NCBI GenBank assembly: GCA_964468205.1
Contig: CAYXVG010000021.1
Coordinates: 43,801 to 107,800 of the forward strand
Reading direction: 5' to 3'
Source: CAWELS01 sp964468205
GTDB taxonomy: Bacteria > Acidobacteriota > Terriglobia > Bryobacterales > Bryobacteraceae
DNA length: 64,000 nt
The first letter of the stretch is position 1; the number at the start of each line of letters is the position of its first letter. Below, piece by piece: positions 1-8,873 of this stretch. The notes beneath the pieces were generated by a model. That model saw only the letters and a list, made by a program, of their open reading frames with translations. It had not been told where the DNA came from and made no database searches. Both the position numbers and the translations under genes were made by a program.

Positions 1-319
1 GGAAGCGCGCGGTGGTGAGCTGCATGCTGTTGCGGACGCCGGCGTGGAGTAGGCTTGCGACGGTCCAGAAGGCGACGGTGATGCCGAGGCCGCGGCGCGT
101 TCCAAGCCGGTCCATGAGCCGCCCGCCGAGAGTGAACATCACGCTGTAGGCGATGGTGAAGGCCGAGACGGCGTGGGAATACTCAATGTTCGACATGCCG
201 AGATCGGCGAGGATCTCGGGCGCGAGGACCGAGAGCACCTGCCGGTCAAAGAAGCTGAGGGCCGCGGCGCCGAAGAGCAGCCCGGCGATCCACCAGCGGA
301 ATCCGCGGATGGGCTTCAT
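1..319 (-). CDS. MFS transporter, N-terminal part (runs off the window edge)
   Basis: Only the first 106 residues are present; the rest lies beyond position 1. The visible part has a first membrane helix (about residues 8-28) followed by a FFDRQVLSVLAPEI segment, and a GGRLMDRLGTRRG loop that matches the conserved cytoplasmic loop 2-3 of the major facilitator superfamily. The FDRQ pattern is typical of the hexuronate/sugar-acid (ACS) branch. The ATG overlaps the TGA of the upstream isomerase gene (ATGA), so the two are probably translationally coupled. By context it imports the sugar or sugar acid released by the neighbouring sulfatase and GH106 enzyme; the substrate is inferred, not shown. 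Confidence 0.85.
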   Translation of the reverse strand, partial: MKPIRGFRWWIAGLLFGAAALSFFDRQVLSVLAPEILADLGMSNIEYSHAVSAFTIAYSVMFTLGGRLMDRLGTRRGLGITVAFWTVASLLHAGVRNSMQLTTARF

Positions 320-1800
320 GCCTCGTCCGGCTCCTCGGCGACAACAGCGGAATCGAGTCCGAGTACGTCCGCGATCCGTTCGATGTTGCGGGCGTGCCGG
401 CCGATGCCCAGAGCGAAGTGGTGGGTGGGGCCCTCGGCGACCCAACGTTTCAGGAACGTGCGGACCTCCGGACGGAAATAGCCGCGGGTGTTGGTGTTCC
501 CGGTTGGCGGAATGGGCCCGGCGAGGCTGCGGCCTTCCGCGATCACGAACTTGGAGCGACCCGTCGCGTTCACGCCGATGCTGAGCATGGTGATGGGGCC
601 TTCGCGGATTTTGAACTCGACGCTCGCGCCGGAGCCGGGCTTGCCGTGATACTTCACGAGGCTGCGCAGGGCCGGTCTTTCCGAGGCGATGTTGATGTGG
701 TGGGGACCGTCATGGCCGACCAGGACAAAGCCCTCGTTGAAGTCGATCGGGTGAAACTCAGCGAAGCTACCGCCGATGTCGAGGCGGTCCTCGATCATCA
801 TGGCGATGCAGGTCTTCAAGTCGCACTCGCCGCACATCGGAAAGCCCGCGGCGGTGAGCAGGGAGTTGCCGACGACGAGGTTCGTCACCAGCCTGCGCAT
901 GTCACTCCCGGCCTCGGCTTCGTAGTAGTAGGCGAGGCCGTCGAGCTCGTAGTCGTCGACGAAGCGGTCGAGAGCGGCCGAGGCGCGGGCGGCCATGTCG
1001 AGATCCTCTGCGGTCAGCTTCCGGGTGATGGGGTCGGACTTCGGATCGGGCGTGTCGAATAGGTCCAGAATGGCGCGCTGCTTGGCGGCGACATCGTTAT
1101 CGGACACCGTGCGGAAGTGGCGCATCAGATCATCCGGCTCGGTCTCGACGATGTGGCAGCCGAAGTCGGCGCTGAGCGCCGTGGAGTCCGTCTGCATATC
1201 GAGCATGTTCTCGAGCACGTGGCCGAGACGGCCGATGCGGGCCCGCTTGAGGTCGTGCAGGGCGCATGCAATGGAGCACCAGGCGGCGATTTCGGCGTCG
1301 GCGGACGGGTCGTCGTAAAGAGTCCCCAGGATTACCGGCGGCGGCTGCTTGCCCATCCGGATGGCGACGCCGGTGAACTCGGGCACGGAGCAGAAGTCGT
1401 CGTTCGCCAACTGCATGTGCGTCGATGCGCGGGTGTAGTCGAGGGCCTTTCGCGGCTGGAGCGCGACGAGGACGACGGGGATATTCAGCTCCCGGATGAT
1501 CACTCCGAACGTCGCTGACGTGGCGTAGGTGACCATATCGCAGAAGAGCAGGTCGAGATCTTCCCGTTGAAGGCGGTCGCGGAGGGCGTACGCTGACTTC
1601 GCATCGTCCACAATGCCAAACTCGGTGACCGCGACGCCGCACGCTCTCACTCTGTCAACAAAGACGGAGAGCTTGCCGCGCAGCTCGTCAAGGAGGCCTT
1701 CGAACTGTGGCCAGTACGTATGATGGCCGACACCGAAGACGCCGATGTTGGCGGTGAGGGGCTTGCGGCGGGGGATACGGTTCGGTTCCGGTGCGTTCAT
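316..1800 (-). CDS. L-arabinose/L-fucose isomerase-family protein
   Basis: A 494-residue cytoplasmic protein without a signal peptide, resembling the fucose/arabinose isomerase (FucI/AraA) fold. It has an N-terminal Rossmann-like segment (NIGVFGVGHHTYWPQF near residues 15-30), a middle segment with an LLFCDMVTYATSA strand, and a C-terminal part rich in acidic and histidine residues (YYYEAEAGSDMRR, GECDLKT, GHDGPHH) where the family binds its divalent metal. These proteins convert aldoses to ketoses, but many homologues of this length are uncharacterised. I start at the ATG at 1800 because it overlaps the TGA of the sulfatase gene (ATGA); an upstream start adding nine residues lies inside that gene. 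Middle gene of a sulfatase-isomerase-transporter operon. Substrate unknown; L-rhamnose or L-fucose is plausible given the GH106 neighbour. Confidence 0.75.
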   Translation of the reverse strand: MNAPEPNRIPRRKPLTANIGVFGVGHHTYWPQFEGLLDELRGKLSVFVDRVRACGVAVTEFGIVDDAKSAYALRDRLQREDLDLLFCDMVTYATSATFGVIIRELNIPVVLVALQPRKALDYTRASTHMQLANDDFCSVPEFTGVAIRMGKQPPPVILGTLYDDPSADAEIAAWCSIACALHDLKRARIGRLGHVLENMLDMQTDSTALSADFGCHIVETEPDDLMRHFRTVSDNDVAAKQRAILDLFDTPDPKSDPITRKLTAEDLDMAARASAALDRFVDDYELDGLAYYYEAEAGSDMRRLVTNLVVGNSLLTAAGFPMCGECDLKTCIAMMIEDRLDIGGSFAEFHPIDFNEGFVLVGHDGPHHINIASERPALRSLVKYHGKPGSGASVEFKIREGPITMLSIGVNATGRSKFVIAEGRSLAGPIPPTGNTNTRGYFRPEVRTFLKRWVAEGPTHHFALGIGRHARNIERIADVLGLDSAVVAEEPDEA

Positions 1801-3269
1801 GCGTTTTCCTTTCGGCGGCGGTCCCACTCGATGATGAGGTTGGTGAGGTGTTGAATGCGCCCGGCCTGGGCCGGCGCGGGGAAGAGATTTGTTGTCTCGC
1901 CCGGGTCGGTCTCGAGATCATAGAGCGAGCCATCGGGTTTGTCGCGGAAGCGGCCCGGGTCGTCCGGATCCAGGAATAGCGATAGCTTGTAGCGGCCGTC
2001 GCGGACCATCGCTCGGCGGTCGTCGTCGCGGTAGCCCTGGTAGCCGAACTTGATCTCGCTGAAGACGGGCGTGGCATCCGGTTCCTGGCCGATTGCCAAA
2101 GAAGAGGCGAGGCTCTCGGCTTCGCAACGCGGATCTGCGTCGATCCCGGCTAGCTCGAGCAAAGTCGGGAGCAGAGAGATCGCGTTTACCGGGGTGCGGA
2201 TTCTGACGCCGCGCTTCGAGAGTCCCTTCCACCAGAACAGGTACGGCACGGTGCCCACTTGTTCGTAGAAGGTCTGTTTCTGGACGAGGCCGTGGTCGCC
2301 AACGTGCGAGCCGTGGTCGCTCGTGAAGACCACGATGGTGTTGTCGAGCAGTCCGCGGGGCCGCATCCATTCGAGCAGGCGCCCGAACTCGGCATCGGCG
2401 AAGGCGGCCCGGGCGTAGTAATAATGGCGGTGTTTGCGGATCTCCTCCGGGGTCAGGCAAAGAGCGCCCTGGAAGTCCTGCAGGTGTACGGTCTCGTGAT
2501 CCGGTTTTCCACCGAGTCCCGCCTCGCGGGGAATCGGCAGATCGATTCTCTCCGGGTCGATCGCGTCCAGGAATGCTCGCGGCGTTACAACCGGGGTGTG
2601 CGGCGCATTCAGCGAAAGGCGTAGGAAGAACGGCCGTGCCTCGTCGCGCCGGCCCAGCCAGTCGAGGGCGAGATCGGTATTCTCGGCTTCGGCGGTTTTC
2701 GATTGGGACGCCGGGAACTGGCCGGCGAGAATCCAGCGGCGCCGCAGCTTTCTGGCCGGCACGTCCGGGTAGCGAAGCACATCATACTCGCTCATGTCGT
2801 AGCGGTCCGCGTAGCGCTCGGGCTCGACGATCTTCTCCGTTGGCCTTCCGGCTTCGTCCTGGAAGGCCTGACGGCCCTCACGGAAGTAATGCTTCTTCCC
2901 GAACGAGGCGCTCGCATATCCCGTGTCTTCGAACGGCCAGGTCAGAAAGCGGGCGTCCGGTCTCATCCGCTGCTGGTTGTGAAGAACGTCGAGAGTGGAG
3001 CCGTAATTGCCGGTGAGCATACAGGAACGCGCCGGCACGCACACCGGCGCCGGTGTGTAGGCGCTTTCGTAGAGAACGCCATCCTCGGCGAGCTTGTCGA
3101 TGTGAGGAGACGACGCCCACGGACTTCCATAGCAGGCGAGCGAATCCGGCCGCTGCTCGTCGGTCATGAGCCAGAGGATGTTGGGACGGTCCGCCGCGGC
3201 GGCGATCACAGCCGGCGCGAAGGCGGCCGTGCCGAGGAATCCCCGGCGGGTGATTTTTCGCGGGTTCAT
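1797..3269 (-). CDS. Tat-exported sulfatase
   Basis: A 490-residue type I sulfatase. The N-terminus carries a twin-arginine signal (TRRGFLG, residues 7-13) followed by an alanine-rich stretch ending near AAAADRP. The catalytic motif C-V-P-A-R lies at residues 77-81 with Cys77 as the formylglycine precursor; metal-binding Asp37 sits in LMTDEQRPD, and a second metal site is visible in FTSDHGSHVGDHG. The start at 3269 is chosen because it places the Tat motif at the N-terminus; the longer open frame from 3341 adds 24 unrelated residues. It should remove sulfate esters from a polysaccharide or its oligosaccharides outside the cytoplasm. First of three sulfatases here, upstream of and coupled to the isomerase gene, downstream of the hybrid regulator. 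No maturase gene is in the window. Confidence 0.9.
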   Translation of the reverse strand: MNPRKITRRGFLGTAAFAPAVIAAAADRPNILWLMTDEQRPDSLACYGSPWASSPHIDKLAEDGVLYESAYTPAPVCVPARSCMLTGNYGSTLDVLHNQQRMRPDARFLTWPFEDTGYASASFGKKHYFREGRQAFQDEAGRPTEKIVEPERYADRYDMSEYDVLRYPDVPARKLRRRWILAGQFPASQSKTAEAENTDLALDWLGRRDEARPFFLRLSLNAPHTPVVTPRAFLDAIDPERIDLPIPREAGLGGKPDHETVHLQDFQGALCLTPEEIRKHRHYYYARAAFADAEFGRLLEWMRPRGLLDNTIVVFTSDHGSHVGDHGLVQKQTFYEQVGTVPYLFWWKGLSKRGVRIRTPVNAISLLPTLLELAGIDADPRCEAESLASSLAIGQEPDATPVFSEIKFGYQGYRDDDRRAMVRDGRYKLSLFLDPDDPGRFRDKPDGSLYDLETDPGETTNLFPAPAQAGRIQHLTNLIIEWDRRRKENA

Positions 3270-3356
3270 GATCTTGATGGTATTCTGCGCGACGCAGCGG
3301 CGGGGAGCAAGTGTGAATAGTTCGAACGATCGGCGTCTCACGATATGAAACGCCGA

Positions 3357-4454
3357 TCAGGTCAAGCTCGCCACCGGGTCGAGCGGGTAGAGCCGGTCGA
3401 CATTGCCGGCCGTGACCAGTTCATGATGCGTGAAGACAGCCGGTGGAATGGTGCGGCCGGCGAGCATCTCCGCCGCGAGCCGAAGCACCTGTTCACCGTA
3501 GCGTTCCGGGAAGTAGGCGACGGATCCGGCCAGGGCCGAGCCTTTCCGCCGCAGTTCGACCCGGACATCCAGGGTTGCGTTCTGTCCCATTACGGTACAG
3601 GATCTTGCGCGTCCGCTTTCCTCGAAAGCGCGCACCGCTCCCAGCGCCATCGGATCGTTGCTGGCCAGGACGGCGGTCCTCTGTTCCGGCGTGCGGCGGA
3701 GGTACCGCCGGACAAGTTCGAGCGAGCGGTCGAAAGCGCCGCGGCCGTCGAGTTGGGTGGCGGGAAGCCGTTCCACCCCGGGGAGCAGCATGCGCAGCGC
3801 TTCGAGCATGCCCGTGACCCGCAGGCGGGGTAGAGCCCCGGCGATACCCTCTTCCAGCGTCAACAGAGCCTCGACTTGTCCTCTCCAATGTTTCCTGATC
3901 CACTGCGCCAGAGCGCGCCCGCCGATCAAGCCGGCGCGGTAGTTGTCGGCGCCGAAGAAGACGGCGCCGGGATGGGGGATCTCGATGGCGATTACCGGGA
4001 TGCCCGCCGTCAGGAACCGTGACGCGATGGCCGCCGCGATGCGCTCATGCGTTTGGAACTCGATCACAAGGTCCACCCTTTCGCGCACGAGTTCCTCGGC
4101 CTTGCGCAGGGTGGTCCGGGGGCTGCGATGGGTGACGACGGTCACCAGATCCATGCCGGCTTCGGCGGCCGCTCTCTCGACTCCTTCGGTCACCGAGCGC
4201 GAAAATGGGGTGTCGACGCCCCGGCTGGAAAATCCCAGACGGTAGCGCCGGCGGCCAGCGGCCTTCACCAGGCTCCGGTATCCTTCTTGACCGCTTCTGG
4301 CAACGAACCCCTCCTGTTCCAGAGTCTGGAGTAGGCGCAGCGCGGTGGCCTTGTGGAGCCCGGATCGGCGTGCGATCTCCGCCAGGCGGAGGGCGGTTCC
4401 CGCCGGTTCGAGAATCTGGAGGAGGCGGCAAGCGCGCTGGACGGACTGCACCAC
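3357..4454 (-). CDS. Hybrid transcriptional regulator: IclR-type winged HTH plus sugar-binding (LacI/RbsB-type) domain
   Basis: The first 60 residues form a winged helix-turn-helix of IclR type: LRLAEIARRSGLHKATALRL followed by LQTLEQEGFVAR. From about residue 71 (YRLGFSSRGVDTPFS) to the end the protein is a type 1 periplasmic-binding-protein fold like LacI/RbsB effector domains, with typical strands such as VDLVIEFQ, IPVIAIEI, FFGADNYRAG and TAVLASNDPMALGAV. No signal peptide is present, so it should act in the cytoplasm as a sugar-responsive regulator. It is divergent from the GH106 gene and lies upstream of the sulfatase-isomerase-MFS genes, which it probably controls. GTG is the likely start codon. 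The domain pairing is unusual: LacI proteins carry a LacI-type HTH, and IclR proteins a GAF-like effector domain. Confidence 0.8.
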   Translation of the reverse strand: MVQSVQRACRLLQILEPAGTALRLAEIARRSGLHKATALRLLQTLEQEGFVARSGQEGYRSLVKAAGRRRYRLGFSSRGVDTPFSRSVTEGVERAAAEAGMDLVTVVTHRSPRTTLRKAEELVRERVDLVIEFQTHERIAAAIASRFLTAGIPVIAIEIPHPGAVFFGADNYRAGLIGGRALAQWIRKHWRGQVEALLTLEEGIAGALPRLRVTGMLEALRMLLPGVERLPATQLDGRGAFDRSLELVRRYLRRTPEQRTAVLASNDPMALGAVRAFEESGRARSCTVMGQNATLDVRVELRRKGSALAGSVAYFPERYGEQVLRLAAEMLAGRTIPPAVFTHHELVTAGNVDRLYPLDPVASLT

Positions 4455-4455
4455 G

Positions 4456-4478
4456 TGTGTATCGTATCGTGAAACACA
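4456..4478. promoter_or_regulatory. Candidate operator inverted repeat between the hybrid regulator and GH106 genes
   Basis: TGTGT (4456-4460) and ACACA (4474-4478) form an inverted repeat with a 13-base spacer, immediately upstream of the regulator's GTG start and about 22 bases before the predicted -35 of the divergent GH106 gene. The position suits an operator for the divergent regulator. The arms are short, so this is tentative. Confidence 0.3.
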
Positions 4479-4500
4479 AAGGCTCGACCAACGCCGATGA

Positions 4501-4530
4501 TTGACAGGAGGGGCCGCTTCTCAATATTGT
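4501..4530 (+). promoter_or_regulatory. Predicted sigma-70-type promoter of the GH106 gene
   Basis: A perfect TTGACA -35 hexamer at 4501-4506 is followed after 18 bases by TATTGT at 4525-4530 (four of six matches to the -10 consensus). A GGAG ribosome binding site follows at 4537-4540 and the ATG lies at 4549, so the leader would be very short. Confidence 0.5.
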
Positions 4531-4548
4531 TATCCCGGAGCCTCAACC

Positions 4549-7500
4549 ATGATTCGAAAGCTAACGCTGCTGCTTCTCTGCGCCGCCGCGGCGGGGGCGT
4601 CCCCGCTCGACGATGGATTTCTCCGCCCGCCGGCTCAAGCCCGGCCTCATGTTTACTACCTGTGGCTCAACGGTTATGTGAACCACGACTACATGGACCG
4701 GGAGTTGCAGCAACTCCGCGATGCGGGGATCGGCGGCCTGTGCGTTTTCGACATGGGCGCGCGCGGGGCCGAGCACGGACGGCCACCGGCAGGACCCGCG
4801 TTCCTGAGCGATGAGTCTGTCCGATCGATAGGACGCCTGGTGCGTAAGGCCGGAGAACTTGGCATGGAGGTGGATCTTTCGGTCTCGAGCAGTTGGGACA
4901 TGGGCGGAAGCTGGGTGCGTCCGGAGGACGGCAGCATGGCGCTGTTCCACAGCGAGGTCGAGATCGAGGGTCCCCGCGAGTTTAACGGCGAGCTTCCGTG
5001 GCCGCCTCTGCCGGATCTGACTCCGAAGGACGCCGCCGGTGTCCCGGAGTTCTACCGGGAGGTCGCGGTGCTGGCCGTGCCGGAGCCGGAACGCCTGCCG
5101 GGCCATGAGTTTGTGATTGCGCTGCCGCCGGCCGGGGTTCACCGGGTTAACCGGGTCGTGCTACACAACACCGCGAGCGAAGCGGCCGCGACGCGGTTCG
5201 AGGTCGCGGTCTCCACCACTTCAGAACGGGCCAGCGCCTTCCGCGGAGTCGTGTCAGGAACGCTCGAGCGCCGGCAAGGGCCGCAAGAGTTCCGTTTTGA
5301 TGCCACAAACGCCCGCTATGTCCGTTTGCGCCTGCTCGCGGTGGACGAGCGCACGGAACTGGCCGAGTTCGCGTTGTACACCACCGATAACCGCAACGTC
5401 GCCATTTCCCACGCCGGCAACCGGTCAGAGGACGGAGCGGGGCTGGTGCGTTTCACATCGGCCCTGGGGCAGGGACGTAACTGGGCGGCGAACAACATTC
5501 ACGACGGCCTCACGGAAGGCGCCCGCGGCGCGTGGGCCTCGGCGGGGCGTCCTCCGCTTCGGATCGCCGACAGTTCGAAGATTGTCGACCTCACATCGCG
5601 GGTGGGACCCGGCGGGCGGCTTCAGTGGATGGCGCCCGAGGGCCGGTGGTCCATACTACGCTTCCTGGTGACAAACACCGGCGAACGGCTGAAGGTACCG
5701 AGCCCTAACTCCGACGGCCTGGCCACTGACCACTTCAATGCCGGCGCCACCCGGCGCTACATCCAACAGGTGATCGACCGCCTCCGGCCGGAGATTGGCG
5801 AATTCCGGAACAGCCCCCTGAAGGATCTTTACCTGGCGAGCTATGAGGTGCGTGGGGCCATCTGGACGCCGGATTTCCTTGACGAGTTCCGCCGCCGCCG
5901 CGGCTATGACATGACACGCTACCTGCCGGTGACCATCGGCGGATTCGTGGACGACGAGGAGACCACGGAGCGTTTCCGCTATGACTTCCGGAAGACTCTC
6001 GGCGAATTGCTTGTTGATGCCTACTACCGGACCGCCCGGGCGACGGCACACGCCGCCGGCCTGACGATCGAATCCGAGGCCGGCGGGCCCGGGCCGCCGA
6101 TCCACAACGTGCCGGTCGACGCTCTGCAGGCGCTGGGCGCGGTGGATTCGGTCCGCGGCGAGTTCTGGCCGTGGCGCCCCAATGCCAGCCGGCTATGGGT
6201 AGTGAAGGAGACCGCCGCCGCCGGGCATATCTATGGTCGCCGCCAGATCCACATGGAGGCGTTCACCAGTACCCACCACTGGGAGGATGCCCCGCAGAGC
6301 CTTAAGGATTCCGCCGACCGCGCATTCTGCGAGGGCATGAACCACGTGGTTTGGCACACTTCGGCCCATCAGCCTCCGGAGGCGGGGAAACCTGGATGGG
6401 CTTACTACGCGGGAACGCACCTGACGCCGAATGTGGTCTGGTGGCCCATGGCGAAGCCGTTTCTCGATTACCTGGCCCGCGCCTCTTTTCTGCTGCAACA
6501 AGGGCGCTTCGTCGCCGATGTCGTGTACTACTACGGCGACCAGGGCTTCAACTTCGTGCCGCCGAAACACGTGGACCCGTCGCTTGGGCCGGGCTACGAT
6601 TACGACGTCGTCAACGCTGAGGTGTTGCTGGGACGCATGAGCGTGCGCGACGGACGCTTGATCCTGCCGGATGGCATGAATTACGAAGCACTCGTGTTGC
6701 CGGAGCAAGACGGAATCACGCTGGAAGTGCTCCAGAAGATCGAGTCGCTGGTGGCCGCCGGCGCGACCGTGGTGGGACCGCGGCCGGCCAAGTCAACCGG
6801 TCTCAAGAGTTATCCGGAGAAGGACCGCTCCGTGCGGGATCTGGCGGCGAGGCTCTGGGGCGCATGTAGCGGCGATTCGGGCTGCGAGAACCGCTACGGA
6901 GAGGGCCGCGTGATCACCGGAAAGCCCTTGCGCGAGGTGCTGCGGGAGCGCGGCGCCGGGCCGGATGTGAGAGCTCCGGCGGATACGATCGATTTCATCC
7001 ACCGGCGCACCAGCGAGGCAGAGATCTACTTCGTGCGTAACAAGAGCAGGCAGGCGGTGCGCTTCGATCCCATTTTCCGCGTGACCGGCCGCCGCCCGGA
7101 GCTATGGGACGCCGTCTCCGGAGAGCGATTCAAACCGGCGGAATTCGAAACCACGCCGGGCGGGACGCGGGTGCCGCTTGAACTCGAGGCCTTGGGCTCG
7201 ATGTTTGTTGTTTTCCGCGACAACGGCCCGGAACTGCCCGTGCGGCCGAACCCTTTCGAGGGGAAGGAACTGCTCACCCTCGGGGGCGAGTGGCAGGTTG
7301 ATTTCGGCGCGGGCGGCCAAGCTTCGGAATTGGGTTCGTGGACCGGCCGCGCGAATCCGGATGAGCGCTATCACTCGGGCGTGGTGACCTACCAAAAGAC
7401 CTTTGAGGCCTCCCTCACCGGCGGCCTCGTCTACCTGGAACTCGGCCGGCTCTGGGCGGTGGCCGGCGTGAAACTGAATGGGAAGGACCTCGGCGTGGTC

Positions 7501-7731
7501 TGGCAGCCGCCTTTCCGGCTTGACGTTACCAGCGCCATCCGCAATGGCGCGAATACCCTGGAGATCCGCGTTGCAAACACCTGGGCCAACCGGCTCATCG
7601 GCGAAGCCCGGGGGGAAACCACGGAGGAGATCACCAAAACGAACGTTACCGACACCGCCGGCGTTCCGTGGCGGAACGTGAATCCGATTGCGAGCGGCCT
7701 GTTCGGTCCGGTGCGGTTGCTGGCGGAGTAA
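4549..7731 (+). CDS. GH106-type alpha-L-rhamnosidase family glycoside hydrolase (secreted)
   Basis: A 1060-residue exported enzyme with a Sec signal peptide (MIRKLTLLLLCAAAAGASP). After a catalytic N-terminal region (FLRPPAQARPHVYYLWLNG, then a DAGIGGLCVFD strand) comes an inserted discoidin-like beta-sandwich (about residues 185-285), a long (alpha/beta) core with SSYEVRGAIWTPDFLDEFR-like and IESEAGGPGP segments, and a C-terminal galactose-binding-like domain with VKLNGKDLGVVWQPPFRLD. This architecture and the C-terminal motif are typical of GH106 proteins, which cut terminal alpha-L-rhamnose from pectic and other polysaccharides. The start at 4549 follows a GGAG site and gives the signal peptide; a longer frame from 4501 would begin inside the promoter. 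Divergent from the hybrid regulator. The exact linkage cannot be read from the sequence. Confidence 0.85.
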   Translation: MIRKLTLLLLCAAAAGASPLDDGFLRPPAQARPHVYYLWLNGYVNHDYMDRELQQLRDAGIGGLCVFDMGARGAEHGRPPAGPAFLSDESVRSIGRLVRKAGELGMEVDLSVSSSWDMGGSWVRPEDGSMALFHSEVEIEGPREFNGELPWPPLPDLTPKDAAGVPEFYREVAVLAVPEPERLPGHEFVIALPPAGVHRVNRVVLHNTASEAAATRFEVAVSTTSERASAFRGVVSGTLERRQGPQEFRFDATNARYVRLRLLAVDERTELAEFALYTTDNRNVAISHAGNRSEDGAGLVRFTSALGQGRNWAANNIHDGLTEGARGAWASAGRPPLRIADSSKIVDLTSRVGPGGRLQWMAPEGRWSILRFLVTNTGERLKVPSPNSDGLATDHFNAGATRRYIQQVIDRLRPEIGEFRNSPLKDLYLASYEVRGAIWTPDFLDEFRRRRGYDMTRYLPVTIGGFVDDEETTERFRYDFRKTLGELLVDAYYRTARATAHAAGLTIESEAGGPGPPIHNVPVDALQALGAVDSVRGEFWPWRPNASRLWVVKETAAAGHIYGRRQIHMEAFTSTHHWEDAPQSLKDSADRAFCEGMNHVVWHTSAHQPPEAGKPGWAYYAGTHLTPNVVWWPMAKPFLDYLARASFLLQQGRFVADVVYYYGDQGFNFVPPKHVDPSLGPGYDYDVVNAEVLLGRMSVRDGRLILPDGMNYEALVLPEQDGITLEVLQKIESLVAAGATVVGPRPAKSTGLKSYPEKDRSVRDLAARLWGACSGDSGCENRYGEGRVITGKPLREVLRERGAGPDVRAPADTIDFIHRRTSEAEIYFVRNKSRQAVRFDPIFRVTGRRPELWDAVSGERFKPAEFETTPGGTRVPLELEALGSMFVVFRDNGPELPVRPNPFEGKELLTLGGEWQVDFGAGGQASELGSWTGRANPDERYHSGVVTYQKTFEASLTGGLVYLELGRLWAVAGVKLNGKDLGVVWQPPFRLDVTSAIRNGANTLEIRVANTWANRLIGEARGETTEEITKTNVTDTAGVPWRNVNPIASGLFGPVRLLAE

Positions 7732-7758
7732 TGGTGCAGGCCCGTTCACTTGTATTTA

Positions 7759-8861
7759 CTTGCATTATTTAGCGTGCTAACGCATACTTGGGTATGCCAC
7801 CTCGCGCTACCCCTATCGAGCTTATCGAGCAGGAGAAGCAAACGCTGATCCATTGGACCTCTTCCGGCACGACGGAGCATCGTTTGGTCGAACGAGCACG
7901 TATCGTCCTGCTGGCTGCCGAGGGACGATCCACGCGGGAGATTGCCGACGAACTGAGAACCCGTACGGCGCGGGTTTCCAAGTGGCGGACGCGGTTTGCC
8001 CAACAACGTCTCATGGGGTTGAACGACGCTTCGCGTCCCGGCAAGCCTGCCAAGTACACTGACGATACCGAAAAGCGGGTGTTGGCACTGCTGGACCAAC
8101 CGCCGCCGAAGGGTCACGCTCAGTGGGCCGGCCCGCTATTAGCCGAGGCATTGGGCGATGTCAGTGTGCATCAAGTGTGGCGGCTACTGCGGCAGCGTGG
8201 GATCTCGTTGGCCCGGCGAAGGAGTTGGTGCATCAGCACTGACCCGGAGTTTGGTCCCAAAGCCGCCGATGTTGTTGGTCTGTACCTGGACCCGCCGGAG
8301 AATGCGATGGTTCTGTGCGTTGACGAGGAGCCTTCGATTCAAGCGCTGGAGCGTGCGCAAGGCTGGCTGCGACTGCCAGATGGCAAGGCCCTGAATGGTT
8401 TCAGTCACTGTTACAAGCGCCACGGTACGACAACACTGTTTGCCGCCCTTGACGTGGCAACGGGCCAGGTACAGGCCGGGCACTATCAACGGCGGCGGAG
8501 GCGAGAGTTCTTAGACTTCATGAACACGGTTGTGGCGACACACAAGGATTGCGAGATCCACGTCGTGCTAGACAACTTGAACACACATCGCCCCAAAAAC
8601 GACCGCTGGCTGAAGCGCCATCCCAACGTTCAATTCCACTACATTCCAACGTACTCTTCGTGGCTGAATCAGGTCGAAGTATGGTTCAGTATTCTTAGCC
8701 GAAAAGCGCTACGGGGAGCAAGTTTCACTTCTCCTCGGCAACTGCGCCGGGCCATCGATGACTTTGTTGAAGCCTACAACACTACGGCCGCACCCTTCGA
8801 ATGGACCAAGGCGATCGTCCATCCGACTGCGCCAAAGCAAAATTACTCTGATTTATGCAAG
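7759..8861 (+). mobile_element. IS630-family insertion sequence, complete
   Basis: A 1103-bp element flanked on both sides by TA (7757-7758 and 8862-8863), the usual target duplication of the IS630/Tc1 group. The ends are imperfect inverted repeats that begin CTTGCAT and match at about 12 of the first 16 positions. It holds one intact transposase gene and sits between the GH106 gene and the RDD gene without breaking either. Confidence 0.85.
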
Positions 8862-8864
8862 TAG
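7794..8864 (+). CDS. IS630-family transposase
   Basis: A 356-residue DDE transposase. The N-terminal half holds two helix-turn-helix segments (RSTREIADELRTRTARVSKW, and a second around VSVHQVWRLLRQRGISL). The catalytic domain shows all three acidic residues in family context: VLCVDEEPS, VVLDNLNTH and WLNQVEVWF. A TTG two codons upstream (7788) could also initiate. The reading frame is undamaged, so the enzyme may be active. The stop codon TAG at 8862-8864 lies outside the element: its TA is the target-site duplication and its G is flanking DNA. Any insertion into TA followed by A or G would supply a stop in this frame. Confidence 0.93.
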   Translation: MPPRATPIELIEQEKQTLIHWTSSGTTEHRLVERARIVLLAAEGRSTREIADELRTRTARVSKWRTRFAQQRLMGLNDASRPGKPAKYTDDTEKRVLALLDQPPPKGHAQWAGPLLAEALGDVSVHQVWRLLRQRGISLARRRSWCISTDPEFGPKAADVVGLYLDPPENAMVLCVDEEPSIQALERAQGWLRLPDGKALNGFSHCYKRHGTTTLFAALDVATGQVQAGHYQRRRRREFLDFMNTVVATHKDCEIHVVLDNLNTHRPKNDRWLKRHPNVQFHYIPTYSSWLNQVEVWFSILSRKALRGASFTSPRQLRRAIDDFVEAYNTTAAPFEWTKAIVHPTAPKQNYSDLCK

Positions 8865-8873
8865 GTTCTAATG

